This document shows positions 25,251 through 32,604 of a stretch of DNA of 32,604 nt, in pieces (position 1 is the stretch's first letter; each line of letters begins with the position of its first letter). Below the pieces are notes generated by a model. That model did not search any database and had not been told where the DNA came from. It worked only from the letters and a program-made list of their open reading frames with translations. Position numbers and translations under genes: made by a program. Source of the DNA: Acidimicrobiales bacterium (lineage in GTDB: Bacteria > Actinomycetota > Acidimicrobiia > Acidimicrobiales > GCA-2861595); the NCBI GenBank assembly GCA_036262515.1, contig DATAIT010000078.1:1-32604 (forward strand). Reading direction: 5' to 3'.

Positions 25251-25580
25251 ATGGATGCGGGCCCGATGGTCCACCTCCGCTCGGTTGCCGACACGTTCCA
25301 CGCCCGGGTCATCGCCGCCAGGCTCGGCTCGGACGGCATCGTCACCGAGCTGCGGGGAGCGGTCGACGGCCCGTACCCCGGCCTCGGCGAGGTCCGCATC
25401 TACGTCGCCGCCGAGGACCTGGCCGTCGCCCGGGAGCTGCTGCTCGCCGACGAGGTGGAATCGGCCTTCGAGGACCCCGACGACCTCGACGCACCGGGCC
25501 GCAGGCGGGTGCTGCCGGCCTGGCTGGCCGTCGCGGTGCTCGTCGCCGTGGCCGCCGCTTGGCTGGCCCGGGCGTACTAG
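25251..25580 (+). CDS. DUF2007-like protein with C-terminal membrane anchor
   Basis: A 109-residue protein. Residues 10-75 look like the DUF2007 (putative signal-transducing) domain: a helix ([18 protein letters not shown]) followed by strands and [18 protein letters not shown]. Residues 90-107 are hydrophobic ([20 protein letters not shown]), giving a tail-anchored arrangement with the domain in the cytosol. The ATG at 25251 follows TACCGT by eight bases; a second ATG five codons later is possible. The gene is the only plus-strand gene in the proteasome locus, divergent from pafA and ending six bases from the prcA stop. Confidence 0.75.
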   Translation: MDAGPMVHLRSVADTFHARVIAARLGSDGIVTELRGAVDGPYPGLGEVRIYVAAEDLAVARELLLADEVESAFEDPDDLDAPGRRRVLPAWLAVAVLVAVAAAWLARAY

Positions 25581-25586
25581 CGGGCG

Positions 25587-26354
25587 TCAGCCCGCAGGGG
25601 CGTCGCCGTTCGACCCGTCGGCGGCCGGCGGCGGTGCTTCGGGCGGCGTGCCCGGTGCGGAGGGCTCGGGACGTTCGAGCAGCGCGCCCAGCTCGGCGTC
25701 GACGATGCGGTGGAACGCCCGGCGTTCCCGGGGTCGCTCCAGTACCGCCGCCTCGAGGTCGGACGGCTGCAGCGTGCGCTCCGGGCCGGCCAGCGCGGCG
25801 ACAGCGGCCTCAAGGGCGTCGACCAGCGACCATCCCTCGGTGAAGGCCTCGGCCATGCGGTCGTGGATGGCGTCGGCCTCCCCGCCGAGGACGGCGAACT
25901 GGTCCTCGTCGTAGATCGTGCCGCTGAAGTCGATGTGGTACAGCTGATCGGAGCCCTCGCCGTTCTGGGGCCCGACCTCGGCGACGAGGATCTCGACCTC
26001 CATCGGCTTGATCTCGCGGGTGAACACCTGGCCGAGCCACTGGGCGTAGGCGTTGGCCAGCGACCGGGCGTCGACGTCCTCCCTGCTGTACTCGTAGCCC
26101 TTCACGTCGGCGTGACGGACCCCGCCCACCCGCAGCTGGTCGAACTCGTTGAACTTCCCGACGCCGGCGAAGGCGATGCGGTCGTAGATCTCGCTGATCT
26201 TGTGCAGGGTGCGGGACGGGTTCTCGGCCGCCAGCAGGATGCCGTCGGCGTAGGTGACGCCGATGAGGGAACGGCCGCGGGCGATGCCCTTGCGGGCATA
26301 GTCGGCCTTGTCCTTCATCATCTGCTCGGGGGCGACGTAGAACGGCATGCTCAT
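25587..26354 (-). CDS. prcA: 20S proteasome alpha subunit PrcA
   Basis: A 255-residue proteasome alpha subunit. The N-terminus MSMPFYVAPEQMMKDKADYARKG carries the gate-forming H0 region and the YARKGIARG motif of actinobacterial PrcA. No N-terminal threonine is expected in alpha subunits. The C-terminal 30 residues are a Pro/Ala/Glu tail ending GDAPAG. Seven-membered alpha rings cap the PrcB rings and dock ARC. The ATG at 26354 has AGGAG upstream at nine bases; an alternative ATG is two codons later. It follows prcB by 40 bases. Confidence 0.96.
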   Translation of the reverse strand: MSMPFYVAPEQMMKDKADYARKGIARGRSLIGVTYADGILLAAENPSRTLHKISEIYDRIAFAGVGKFNEFDQLRVGGVRHADVKGYEYSREDVDARSLANAYAQWLGQVFTREIKPMEVEILVAEVGPQNGEGSDQLYHIDFSGTIYDEDQFAVLGGEADAIHDRMAEAFTEGWSLVDALEAAVAALAGPERTLQPSDLEAAVLERPRERRAFHRIVDAELGALLERPEPSAPGTPPEAPPPAADGSNGDAPAG

Positions 26355-26394
26355 CGGGTCACGCTCCTGCCGGCGGCGAGGCGGTCGACGTCGC

Positions 26395-27189
26395 TCACGG
26401 GTGCATCCCCCGGTTGGTGCGGCGGTCGATGAGGGCGCCGAAGCGGGCGGCCACCTCCGACTCCGGCAGCCGGCTGAAGCCGGCCTGGGCGATGGTGGCG
26501 ATCACGGGGTAGATGCCGCGAACGGGATCGGGACCGCCTGTGGCGCTGTCCTCTTCGGCCGCCTCGTACAGGCTTTGGATGGCCAGCTCGACGGCGGCGT
26601 CGAGGTCCATGCCCTCCTTCCACCCGAGCTTGATGGTGGTGCGGGCGTCCCGCCCCCCCGAGCCGTCGGCGTGGTAGTCGGCCTCCTCGTAGCGGCCGCC
26701 GGTGACGTCGTAGGTGAAGATGCGGCCGCGGCGGCGGCGGAGGTCGTAGCCGGCGAAGATGGGGACGACGATCAGCCCCTGGAAGGCCATCGGCATGTTG
26801 GCCCGGATCATCCCCGCCAGCTGGTTGGCCTTGCCTTCGAGGCTGAGGGCGGCGCCCTCCACCTTCTCGTAGTGCTCCAGCTGGAGCTGGAAGAGCTTCA
26901 CCATCTCCATGGCCGGACCCGCCGCGCCGGCGATGGCCACGCCCGAGTGGCGGTCGGCCGGGTACACCTTCTCCATGTTGCGGTGGGCGATGGTGGAGCC
27001 GGCCGTGGCCCGGCGGTCGCCGGCCATCACCACGCCGTCGCCGTAGCGGATGGCGACGATGGTGGTGCCGTGGGTGATGGTGGCCGGATCGTCGACCGGG
27101 AACTGGTGGGGCCCGCCCCGCAGCCGGTGCAACAGGTTGGCGAAGCTCGGCCCCGGGTCGTCCGTCGGAGGGAAGAGCGGCAGGTTCAT
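26395..27189 (-). CDS. prcB: 20S proteasome beta subunit PrcB
   Basis: A 264-residue catalytic subunit made as a proprotein. Cleavage before Thr42 in THGTTIVAI exposes the nucleophile. Counting from it, the other catalytic residues fit exactly: Asp58 is position 17 (MAGDRR) and Lys74 is position 33 (NMEKVYP). The 41-residue propeptide is typical for actinobacteria. Beta rings form the proteolytic chamber. The gene starts 13 bases after the stop of the endonuclease VII-like gene, so the two are almost certainly on one transcript together with prcA. Confidence 0.97.
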   Translation of the reverse strand: MNLPLFPPTDDPGPSFANLLHRLRGGPHQFPVDDPATITHGTTIVAIRYGDGVVMAGDRRATAGSTIAHRNMEKVYPADRHSGVAIAGAAGPAMEMVKLFQLQLEHYEKVEGAALSLEGKANQLAGMIRANMPMAFQGLIVVPIFAGYDLRRRRGRIFTYDVTGGRYEEADYHADGSGGRDARTTIKLGWKEGMDLDAAVELAIQSLYEAAEEDSATGGPDPVRGIYPVIATIAQAGFSRLPESEVAARFGALIDRRTNRGMHP

Positions 27190-27202
27190 GGCCCGCCGGA
27201 GG

Positions 27203-27754
27203 CTAGTTGCTGGCTGCGCCCGCCGACATCGCCACGAGGTCGGTCAGCCGGGCCGTCAGCCGGTCTGCAAAGACGTACTCGGCGGCACGGCTGAGGAGTT
27301 CAGGCGAGTCCTCGAAGTCGCCGAGCGCGTTGTTGCACCGAAAGCACAGGAGCCCACGGATTCGGCCGCTTCCATGGTGGTGATCGACGTGAAGCGAGAT
27401 CCCCGGGGTCGGACGCCGCCCGCAGACAGCGCAGACGCCGGCCTGGGCGGCGAGAAGCTCGTCGTACCTCTCGGGCGTGATGCCATACGTGCGACGCAGG
27501 TACCCCGCTCGTTCCCGGAGCCGACCCTCGCGAGACTGCTTCATCCGGCGCTGGTTCGCCAGGTACTGCTCACGGTGCTCGTCGCGCCAACGCTTCGCTC
27601 GCTCGATCGACTGCTCCCGGACCTTCGGGTACCGCTCCTTGGCTCTGGTTCGAAAGCAGTCCTTACAGTCGCCCCGGAGGCCGTCGCGCCCGCCGGTGGC
27701 CTTGTAATAGTTCTCGAGGGGCTGGAGCACGCCGCACTTCGTGCACTTCTTCAT
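27203..27754 (-). CDS. Endonuclease VII-like HNH (beta-beta-alpha metal) nuclease inside the proteasome operon
   Basis: A 183-residue protein with two zinc modules. The N-terminal one is Cys4, Cys7, Cys30 and Cys33. A basic helical linker (34-100) follows. The nuclease domain has Cys108, Cys111, Cys137 and Cys140, with the active-site string HVDHHHGSGRIRGLLCFRCN (Asp124, His125, His127, Asn141). This matches the recombination endonuclease VII family, which in T4 resolves branched DNA. All catalytic positions are intact. It lies between pup and prcB, 13 bases before prcB. The ATG at 27754 is directly preceded by a promoter carrying a LexA box and has no proper ribosome site, so the transcript is predicted leaderless. 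Confidence 0.88.
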   Translation of the reverse strand: MKKCTKCGVLQPLENYYKATGGRDGLRGDCKDCFRTRAKERYPKVREQSIERAKRWRDEHREQYLANQRRMKQSREGRLRERAGYLRRTYGITPERYDELLAAQAGVCAVCGRRPTPGISLHVDHHHGSGRIRGLLCFRCNNALGDFEDSPELLSRAAEYVFADRLTARLTDLVAMSAGAASN

Positions 27755-27760
27755 GGCTCC

Positions 27761-27789
27761 ATTGTAGCGAACGTACGTTCGCTACACAA
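27761..27789 (-). promoter_or_regulatory. LexA (SOS) box within a consensus promoter driving endonuclease-prcB-prcA
   Basis: On the minus strand: -35 TTGTGT (27784-27789), 17-bp spacer, -10 TACAAT (27761-27766), six bases, then ATG. Positions 27763-27786 form a 24-bp perfect palindrome. Its core CGAACGTACGTTCG (27768-27781) matches the Gram-positive LexA consensus CGAACRNRYGTTYG at every defined position and the mycobacterial box TCGAAC-N4-GTTCGA in all but the outermost bases. The core lies entirely in the spacer, where LexA would block RNA polymerase. I saw no second such box in the window. Confidence 0.82.
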
Positions 27790-27825
27790 GGAGAATTGCC
27801 TGTCCAGAGGCTTGCTTGTACGAAA

Positions 27826-28023
27826 CTACTGGCCGCCCTTCTGCACGTACGAACGGACAAAGTCCTCGGCGTTCTCCTCGAGCACCTCGTCGATTTCGTC
27901 CAAAAGCTCGTCCAGCTCCGCCTTGATCTTGTCGCCCTGCTTGGAGTCAGCGGGCGCGGCCTCGTCGACCTCCTCGGCCTGCCGGGTGGTCGACTGCTTC
28001 TTCTTCTGCTCTCGCTCTGCCAT
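27826..28023 (-). CDS. pup: Prokaryotic ubiquitin-like protein Pup
   Basis: A 65-residue disordered tag protein. The C-terminus is KGGQ, so Dop must deamidate Gln65 to Glu before ligation. Residues 30-60 (DKIKAELDELLDEIDEVLEE then NAEDFVRSYVQ) form the helix that binds the ARC coiled coil, and the N-terminal part is charged and flexible as needed to start unfolding. The ATG at 28021-28023 has a GGAGG ribosome site nine bases upstream. It begins 14 bases after the dop stop, so the two are co-transcribed. Confidence 0.97.
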   Translation of the reverse strand: MAEREQKKKQSTTRQAEEVDEAAPADSKQGDKIKAELDELLDEIDEVLEENAEDFVRSYVQKGGQ

Positions 28024-28037
28024 CGCTCGCTGCCTCC

Positions 28038-29528
28038 TCAGGAGCCCAGCCGCTCCAACAGCTCGGCCGGGCTGGTACATCCATCCAACAACGTATCGAC
28101 CATCGAGGCCGTTCCTTTGAGCGGCTCCATCATCGGAACCCTGCGCAGCGGGTCGCCGCCCAGGTCGAAGACCAGTGAATCCCAGTTCGCCGCCGCGATG
28201 GAGGATCCCCAGCGCTGGAGGCACTTGCCCCGGAAGTACGCACGGGTGTCGCGAGGGGGCTCGGTGACCGCCTCTGCCACCGACGCCTCGGGGACGAGGC
28301 GCTCCATGCCGACCCTGGCGAACAGCGAACGGCCGGGTTCGAGCGAGTGGTACTGGAGATCCATGGCCGCCAGCTTGTGGTCCGACCAGGAGAGACCGTG
28401 GCGATCCCGGTAGCCGCTGACCAGCCGGTACTTGGCCACCCAGTCGAGCTGGTCGGCCAGCTCCATCGGGTCGCTCTCCAATCCGGTGAGCACCGCTTCC
28501 CACCGGCGCATCACCTCGGCGGCCACATCGGCGCCCAATGGCTCGAGGCCGCGGTCCTCGGCGTACTTGCGGGCCAGGTCGAAGTACTCCCACTGGATCT
28601 CCAGCGCCGTCATGCGCCGGCCGTCGGCCATCTCCACCGGCTCCCGTAGGCCGAGGTCGTAGGAGATCCGCCGCAAGGAGCGCACGGGGGTCGCGAAGGT
28701 GAAGTCCCGGTCCCCGAACCAGTCGTCCTCGATCATGCACAGCACGATCGACGTCACCCCGACCTTCAGCAGGTTGGCGACCTCCGACAGGTTGGCGTCG
28801 CCCACGATCACGTGGAGCCGCCGGTACTTCGACGCGTCGGCGTGAGGCTCGTCGCGGGTGTTGACGATCGGCCGCTTCAGCGTGGTCTCGAGGCCGACCT
28901 CCTCCTCGAAGAAGTCCGCCCGCTGGGTGAGCTGGAACGGGACGTCGACGCCACCGGTGGACGACGCCTCCGTCCCGACCTTGCCCGCCCCGCAGTAGAT
29001 CTGGCGGGTGACGAAGTGGGGCATCACGTGCTGCACGATCCGGCCGAACGGGGCCTGGCGGTCGACCAGGTAGTTCTCGTGGGTGCCGTACGAGTTGCCC
29101 TTGCGGTCGGAGTTGTTCTTGTACACGGCGATCGACTGCCCGGGCGGGAGGAGCCGGGCGGCGGCCTCCATCGAGCGGACGAGGATCAGCTCCCCCGCCT
29201 TGTCGTACCGGACGCACTCCAGGGCATCGGCACACTCGGGCGTCGAGAACTCGGGATGGGCATGGTCGACGTAGTAGCGGGAGCCGTTGGTGAGGACGGC
29301 ATTGACGAGGTGCGTCTCGACCTCGGGTGCGACCGTGCCCTCGCGGGCGAAGCCCCGAGCGTCGTTGCCGGGCGACTCGTCCTCGAAGTCCCACGCCACC
29401 TTGCGGGCCAGCTCGCTGACGTAGGCGTTGATGAGCACCGACGACGCCGCGATCGGGTTCGACTCCCCCGCGCCACGGTGCACGATCCCGTACTCCGTCT
29501 CCATGCCCACGACCTTGGCGATGGCCAC
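28038..29528 (-). CDS. dop: Pup deamidase/depupylase Dop
   Basis: A 496-residue paralogue of PafA that deamidates Pup and removes Pup from substrates. The metal-binding GMETEYG motif is at residues 8-14 (Glu10), and the catalytic Asp88 lies in YYVDHAHPEFSTPEC. Between them is the Dop-specific insertion (about residues 38-65, WDFEDESPGNDARGFAREG). The nucleotide motif KNNSDRKGNSYGTHENY and NTRDEPHAD are present. The GTG at 29528 is six bases after TAGGGT, so a leaderless transcript is likely. The 106-base gap from the arc stop shows nothing else. Confidence 0.97.
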   Translation of the reverse strand: MAIAKVVGMETEYGIVHRGAGESNPIAASSVLINAYVSELARKVAWDFEDESPGNDARGFAREGTVAPEVETHLVNAVLTNGSRYYVDHAHPEFSTPECADALECVRYDKAGELILVRSMEAAARLLPPGQSIAVYKNNSDRKGNSYGTHENYLVDRQAPFGRIVQHVMPHFVTRQIYCGAGKVGTEASSTGGVDVPFQLTQRADFFEEEVGLETTLKRPIVNTRDEPHADASKYRRLHVIVGDANLSEVANLLKVGVTSIVLCMIEDDWFGDRDFTFATPVRSLRRISYDLGLREPVEMADGRRMTALEIQWEYFDLARKYAEDRGLEPLGADVAAEVMRRWEAVLTGLESDPMELADQLDWVAKYRLVSGYRDRHGLSWSDHKLAAMDLQYHSLEPGRSLFARVGMERLVPEASVAEAVTEPPRDTRAYFRGKCLQRWGSSIAAANWDSLVFDLGGDPLRRVPMMEPLKGTASMVDTLLDGCTSPAELLERLGS

Positions 29529-29534
29529 GAAGCG

Positions 29535-29540
29535 ACCCTA
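29535..29540 (-). promoter_or_regulatory. Predicted -10 element (TAGGGT) for dop-pup
   Basis: Minus-strand TAGGGT stands six bases before the dop GTG, placing transcription start on it. No ribosome site and no -35 are recognised. It would separate dop-pup expression from that of arc. Confidence 0.45.
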
Positions 29541-29634
29541 CAACCCCCCGAACACCAGCTTGCGTCCACGCGCACAAGAGGACGAGGGCGAAGAATCGGG
29601 CTTGAAACCCGCCGGCCAGCTGCCGACACCGAAA

Positions 29635-31407
29635 CTACAGGTACTGGCCGGTGCCCACCCGCTCGATGGCCCGCCCGCCCGTGGGCTCGCCCTTGCCCTC
29701 CGTCATGAGCACCCGCAGGAAGACGATGCGCTCGCCCTTCTTGCCGGAGATCTTTGCCCAGTCGTCGGGGTTGGTGGAGTTGGGGAGGTCCTCGTGCTCC
29801 TTGTACTCCTGGCGGATCGACGCCGACAGGTCGGACATCCGGATCCCCCGCCCCTCGTCGGCGATGCGCCGCTTGATGGCCAGCTTCTTGGCCCGGCGCA
29901 CGATGTTCTCGATCATGGCTCCGGAGGCGAAGTCCTTGAAGTACATGACCTCCTTGTCGCCGTTCTGGTACGTGACCTCGATGAACCGGTTGTCGTCGTC
30001 CTGGCGGTACATCTCCTCGACGGTGCGCTCGATCATCACGCGCACGGCCTTGTCGGCATCACCGCCGCCGAGCCTGTCGACCTCGCCCTGGTCGAGCGGC
30101 AGGTCGGAGGTGAGGTAGCGGGCGAAGATCTGGGTGGCGGCCTGCTCGTTGGGCCGCTCGATCTTGATCTTCACGTCGAGGCGACCCGGGCGCAGGATGG
30201 CGGGATCGATGAGGTCCTCGCGGTTGGAGGCGCCGATGACGATCACGTTCTTCAGCGTCTCCACGCCGTCGATCTCGGCCAGCAGCTGCGGGACGATGGT
30301 GGACTCCATGTCCGAGGAGATCCCGGTTCCCCGAGTGCGGAACAGCGAGTCCATCTCGTCGAAGAACACGATGACGGGCATGCCCTCCTCGGACTTCTCC
30401 CGGGCCCGCTGGAACACCAGACGGATCTGGCGTTCGGTCTCCCCGACGTACTTGTTGAGCAGCTCGGGGCCCTTGATGTTGAGGAAGTAGCTCTTGGCGT
30501 TCTTGTCGCCCGTGACCTCGCCGACCTTCTTGGCCAGCGAGTTGGCCACCGCCTTGGCGATCAGCGTCTTGCCGCAACCAGGTGGGCCGTAGAGCAGGAT
30601 CCCCTTCGGTGCCGGGAGCTTGTGCTCGATGAACAGGTCCCGGTGGACGAACGGGAGCTCGACGGCGTCGGTGATGGCCTCGATCTGCTCGTCGAGGCCA
30701 CCGACGTCGGCGTAGGAGATGTCGGGGACCTCCTCCAGGATGAGCTCTTCCACCTCGGGCCGGGGCAGGCGCTCGAGGAGCATGCCGGTGCGGCTGTCCA
30801 TGAGGACGGTGTCGCCGGCCCGCAGGAATGTGCCCTCGAGCTCCTCGGTGAGCTCGACCACGCGCTCCTCGTCGGCCCGTCCCACGATGAGGGCCCGCTT
30901 CCCGCCGTCGAGCAGCTCCTTCAGGGTGACGACCTCGCCCGCCACCTCCTGGCTGCGCGCCAGCACGACGTTGAGCGACTCGTTGAGGACGACCTCCTGG
31001 CCTCGCTTCAGATCGTCGATCTCGATCTCGGGATGGAGGGCGACGCGCATCTTGCGGCCGCCGGAGAACACGTCGACCGTGCCGTCGTCGTTCGTGCCCA
31101 GGTAGGTGCCGTAGGCGGACGGCGGCTGGGTGAGCTTGTCGACCTCCTCGCGCAGGGCGGCGATGTGCTCGCGCGCCTCGCGGAGGGTGTAGGTGAGCTT
31201 CTCGTTCTGGGAGACGGCCTGGGCCAGCTGCCCCTTGGTCTCGAGCAGCTTCTCCTCCAGGGTGCGGACGCGCTTGGGCGCATCGTGCAGCCGGCGTCGG
31301 AGGGTGACGATCTCCTCCTCGAGCACCTTCACCTGCTCCGTCAGCTCCGTCGCTTCCAACCTGTCGGCGCTGGCCCTGCCCTGCTCCTCGGAGTCCGTCG
31401 CAACCAC
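29635..31407 (-). CDS. arc: Proteasome-associated AAA ATPase ARC/Mpa
   Basis: A hexameric unfoldase that recognises Pup and drives substrates into the proteasome. With the GTG at 31407 it has 590 residues: a coiled coil (about 15-95), two OB domains (about 100-230) and one AAA domain with Walker A GPPGCGKT (Lys280) and Walker B VFFDEMDS. The C-terminus GQYL is the penultimate-tyrosine motif that docks in the alpha ring. The start is uncertain: the frame stays open to a TTG at 31506 (623 residues) and has another GTG at 31428. I prefer 31407 for its GAAGG sequence upstream and because the N-terminus then matches the mycobacterial length before the coiled coil. Confidence 0.95.
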   Translation of the reverse strand: MVATDSEEQGRASADRLEATELTEQVKVLEEEIVTLRRRLHDAPKRVRTLEEKLLETKGQLAQAVSQNEKLTYTLREAREHIAALREEVDKLTQPPSAYGTYLGTNDDGTVDVFSGGRKMRVALHPEIEIDDLKRGQEVVLNESLNVVLARSQEVAGEVVTLKELLDGGKRALIVGRADEERVVELTEELEGTFLRAGDTVLMDSRTGMLLERLPRPEVEELILEEVPDISYADVGGLDEQIEAITDAVELPFVHRDLFIEHKLPAPKGILLYGPPGCGKTLIAKAVANSLAKKVGEVTGDKNAKSYFLNIKGPELLNKYVGETERQIRLVFQRAREKSEEGMPVIVFFDEMDSLFRTRGTGISSDMESTIVPQLLAEIDGVETLKNVIVIGASNREDLIDPAILRPGRLDVKIKIERPNEQAATQIFARYLTSDLPLDQGEVDRLGGGDADKAVRVMIERTVEEMYRQDDDNRFIEVTYQNGDKEVMYFKDFASGAMIENIVRRAKKLAIKRRIADEGRGIRMSDLSASIRQEYKEHEDLPNSTNPDDWAKISGKKGERIVFLRVLMTEGKGEPTGGRAIERVGTGQYL

Positions 31408-31493
31408 CTCCCTTCGGCGACCATACACGTCTGCCGCGGCTGTGGACGTCGATCGTGCGGCGGGTTTTCCTCGCCGATCCCGTGGAAACTCGC

Positions 31494-31499
31494 TATGCT
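31494..31499 (+). promoter_or_regulatory. Possible -10 element (TATGCT) for the ferredoxin gene
   Basis: TATGCT is five sixths of a TATAAT-like pattern with the required TA and final T. It gives a leader of about 36 bases that includes GAGGGAAGGG. No convincing -35 is seen. Confidence 0.35.
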
Positions 31500-31541
31500 C
31501 GGACAACCGGGGCTACACGCCCGAGGGAAGGGCTTGACGAC

Positions 31542-31781
31542 ATGGGAATGAAGGTCTGGATCGACCAGGACCTGTGCACGGGCGACGGGCTGTGCGAGGA
31601 GATCGCCCCCGCCGTCTTCACGTTGCTCGACGACGGTCTGGCCTACGTGAAGGAAGGCACCAAGGTCTTCAATCCGGGCGGCCAGGCCGGGGTGGCCGCC
31701 GTCCCCGCAGGGATGGAGGACGAGACGATCGAATCCGCCGAGGAGTGCCCCGGCGAGTGCATCTTCATCGAGACCGAGTAA
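31542..31781 (+). CDS. Small ferredoxin (3Fe-4S/4Fe-4S type)
   Basis: A 79-residue electron carrier. Cluster cysteines are in CTGDGLC (residues 12 and 18 or so) and CPGEC near the C-terminus, with the family context APAVFTLLDDGLAYV between them. The order C-x5-C then C-P-x-x-C resembles the single-cluster ferredoxins that serve cytochromes P450. The ATG at 31542 follows a GAAGGG ribosome site; an ATG two codons later is an alternative. It is divergent from arc and convergent, by 15 bases, with the protease gene. Its redox partner is not in the window. Confidence 0.88.
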   Translation: MGMKVWIDQDLCTGDGLCEEIAPAVFTLLDDGLAYVKEGTKVFNPGGQAGVAAVPAGMEDETIESAEECPGECIFIETE

Positions 31782-31796
31782 GAGGCTCGGAAGGGG

Positions 31797-32604
31797 TCAG
31801 CCCGACGTGAGGCACGGCCCTGCGCTGGTCGGGCCGTTGCGCGGGACGGCGAGCACGGCCCGGAGCTCCTTGCTGGTGAGGGCGTAGGCCGTTCCCGGCT
31901 GGTCGGGGGCGATGGCGAAGGCCACGCCGGTGACCTGGCCTTCCTTGTTGACGAGTGCGGCGCCCGAGTCGCCCGGTCGCAGGGCGGCGGCGAGGATGAA
32001 CACGTCGCGCCGGGTCGTGCGCGCGTCGTAGAGGTCGCGCCCGACGGCGTCGACCTGCTGGCGGATGGCGGCGGGCGCGATCCGGAGCTCCTCCTGGCCG
32101 CCGGGATGTCCCATCACCGCACCCTGGTCGCCGACGTGGCCGGCGCCCACGGGGAGCGGAGGCTCGCCGAGACGCGGCACGCTCAGCACGGCGAGGTCCC
32201 GCGCCGGGTCGAACACCACGACGGTGGCGTCGAGGATGGTGCCGTCGGGTCTCTCGACGGAGGTGCCTCCGGGTCGATGCCCCGCCACCACGTGGGCGTT
32301 GGTCACGACCGTGTCGGGCGCGGCCGCGAACCCGCTCCCCTCCTGAGTCCGCGAGCAGGCGATACCGGCGACCTTGACGGTGGACGACTTCACCCGGTCC
32401 AGGATCGGGATCGGGATGCCGGTGCTGGCGGGCGGGGGGCCCGTCTCGGGGGCGGGTCGCAAGGCCTCGAAGACCTTCGGGAAGTTGGTCTCGCCCACCA
32501 CGCGGCGAAGGGCCTTGAGCGTGTCGGGAGGCGCCGGCAACCGGTGGTCCACGAACCGGGCGATGGCCGAGCTGCGCGCCTCACGCGCCACCGACCCGGG
32601 CACG
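31797..32604 (-). CDS. MarP-like trypsin-fold serine protease, 5' end outside the window
   Basis: The 268 or so C-terminal residues of a chymotrypsin-fold protease. The catalytic triad is visible as His in VVTNAHVVAG, Asp in PARDLAVLSVP and Ser in LRPGDSGAALV. Two cysteines (AGIACSRT and GPCLTSG) could form the disulfide seen in MarP. MarP of mycobacteria is a membrane protease with an N-terminal CvpA-type membrane domain; that part would lie beyond the window edge and cannot be confirmed. The reading frame is open to the last base, so no start is assigned. MarP in mycobacteria supports acid resistance. Confidence 0.85.
   Translation of the reverse strand, partial: VPGSVAREARSSAIARFVDHRLPAPPDTLKALRRVVGETNFPKVFEALRPAPETGPPPASTGIPIPILDRVKSSTVKVAGIACSRTQEGSGFAAAPDTVVTNAHVVAGHRPGGTSVERPDGTILDATVVVFDPARDLAVLSVPRLGEPPLPVGAGHVGDQGAVMGHPGGQEELRIAPAAIRQQVDAVGRDLYDARTTRRDVFILAAALRPGDSGAALVNKEGQVTGVAFAIAPDQPGTAYALTSKELRAVLAVPRNGPTSAGPCLTSG

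Noticed and set aside
23417-25843. A very long plus-strand open frame (about 800 codons) opposite pafA and prcA
   Set aside because: It is an antisense shadow produced by high G+C third positions; the minus-strand frames encode unmistakable PafA and PrcA.
27203-27754. Lower G+C in the endonuclease gene as proof of recent transfer
   Set aside because: Counting eight 60-base lines gave about 67% G+C, only slightly below a neighbouring prcB line at 70%. That is too small a difference to claim transfer.
29529-29634. A PafBC-type promoter (TGTCRGTG, 8 bases, TANNNT) upstream of dop
   Set aside because: The bases eight upstream of TAGGGT read TGTTCGGG, differing at three of eight motif positions.
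29428-31551. A plus-strand open frame of about 700 codons opposite arc and dop
   Set aside because: Its translation is low-complexity Leu/Val/Gly/His-rich sequence, mirroring the AAA ATPase codons on the other strand.

Overview
The window is high-GC DNA (about 70% G+C in the lines I sampled) from an actinobacterium. A complete Pup-proteasome system (ARC, Dop, Pup, PrcB, PrcA, PafA), the PafB/PafC pair, DUF3866, DUF4193 and a HelY-type helicase next to tatA-tatC all point to Actinomycetota. The divergent sequences suggest a deep branch such as Acidimicrobiia, but that placement is inference. I see no rRNA, tRNA, CRISPR array, prophage or insertion sequence.

Layout. Positions 1-2.7 kb, minus strand: a flavin-dependent luciferase-like oxidoreductase, a XerC/D-type tyrosine recombinase and a small PH-like protein. 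2.9-5.0 kb, plus strand: a 700-residue protein, mostly low complexity, that I cannot assign. 5.0-7.0 kb, minus: NUDIX hydrolase, GNAT acetyltransferase, a hypothetical protein and DUF4193. 7.3-8.9 kb, minus: two overlapping cell-wall enzymes, LysM-M23 and LysM-SLT. 9.0-10.2 kb, plus: alanine racemase. 10.2-16.8 kb, minus: a tandem ThyX-like protein, a lipid-kinase-like fragment, HelY helicase, TatC, TatA, a small membrane protein and a zinc-ribbon protein. 17.0-19.6 kb, plus: a sensor histidine kinase and a glycerophosphodiester phosphodiesterase. 19.7-23.7 kb, minus: signal peptidase I, PafC, PafB and DUF3866. 23.8-31.4 kb: the proteasome locus, in transcription order ARC, Dop, Pup, an endonuclease VII-like nuclease, PrcB, PrcA and PafA, with a plus-strand DUF2007 gene between prcA and pafA. 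31.5-32.6 kb: a ferredoxin and the C-terminal part of a MarP-like serine protease that runs off the window.

How the genes work together. Dop deamidates the C-terminal Gln of Pup, PafA ligates Pup to substrate lysines, ARC unfolds pupylated proteins and feeds them to the PrcA/PrcB core. PafB and PafC are WYL-domain regulators, known in mycobacteria to drive the LexA-independent DNA-damage response.

The most striking observation is upstream of the endonuclease VII-like gene inside the proteasome locus. A 24-bp perfect palindrome at 27763-27786 contains a full match to the Gram-positive LexA (SOS) box. It fills the 17-bp spacer of a well-formed promoter (TTGTGT, 17 bp, TACAAT) whose predicted transcript begins at the ATG. 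This predicts that an endonuclease-prcB-prcA transcript is SOS-inducible, separately from pup and dop. A second notable feature is a ThyX-family tandem protein whose two halves each keep a different, complementary part of the ThyX signature motif.
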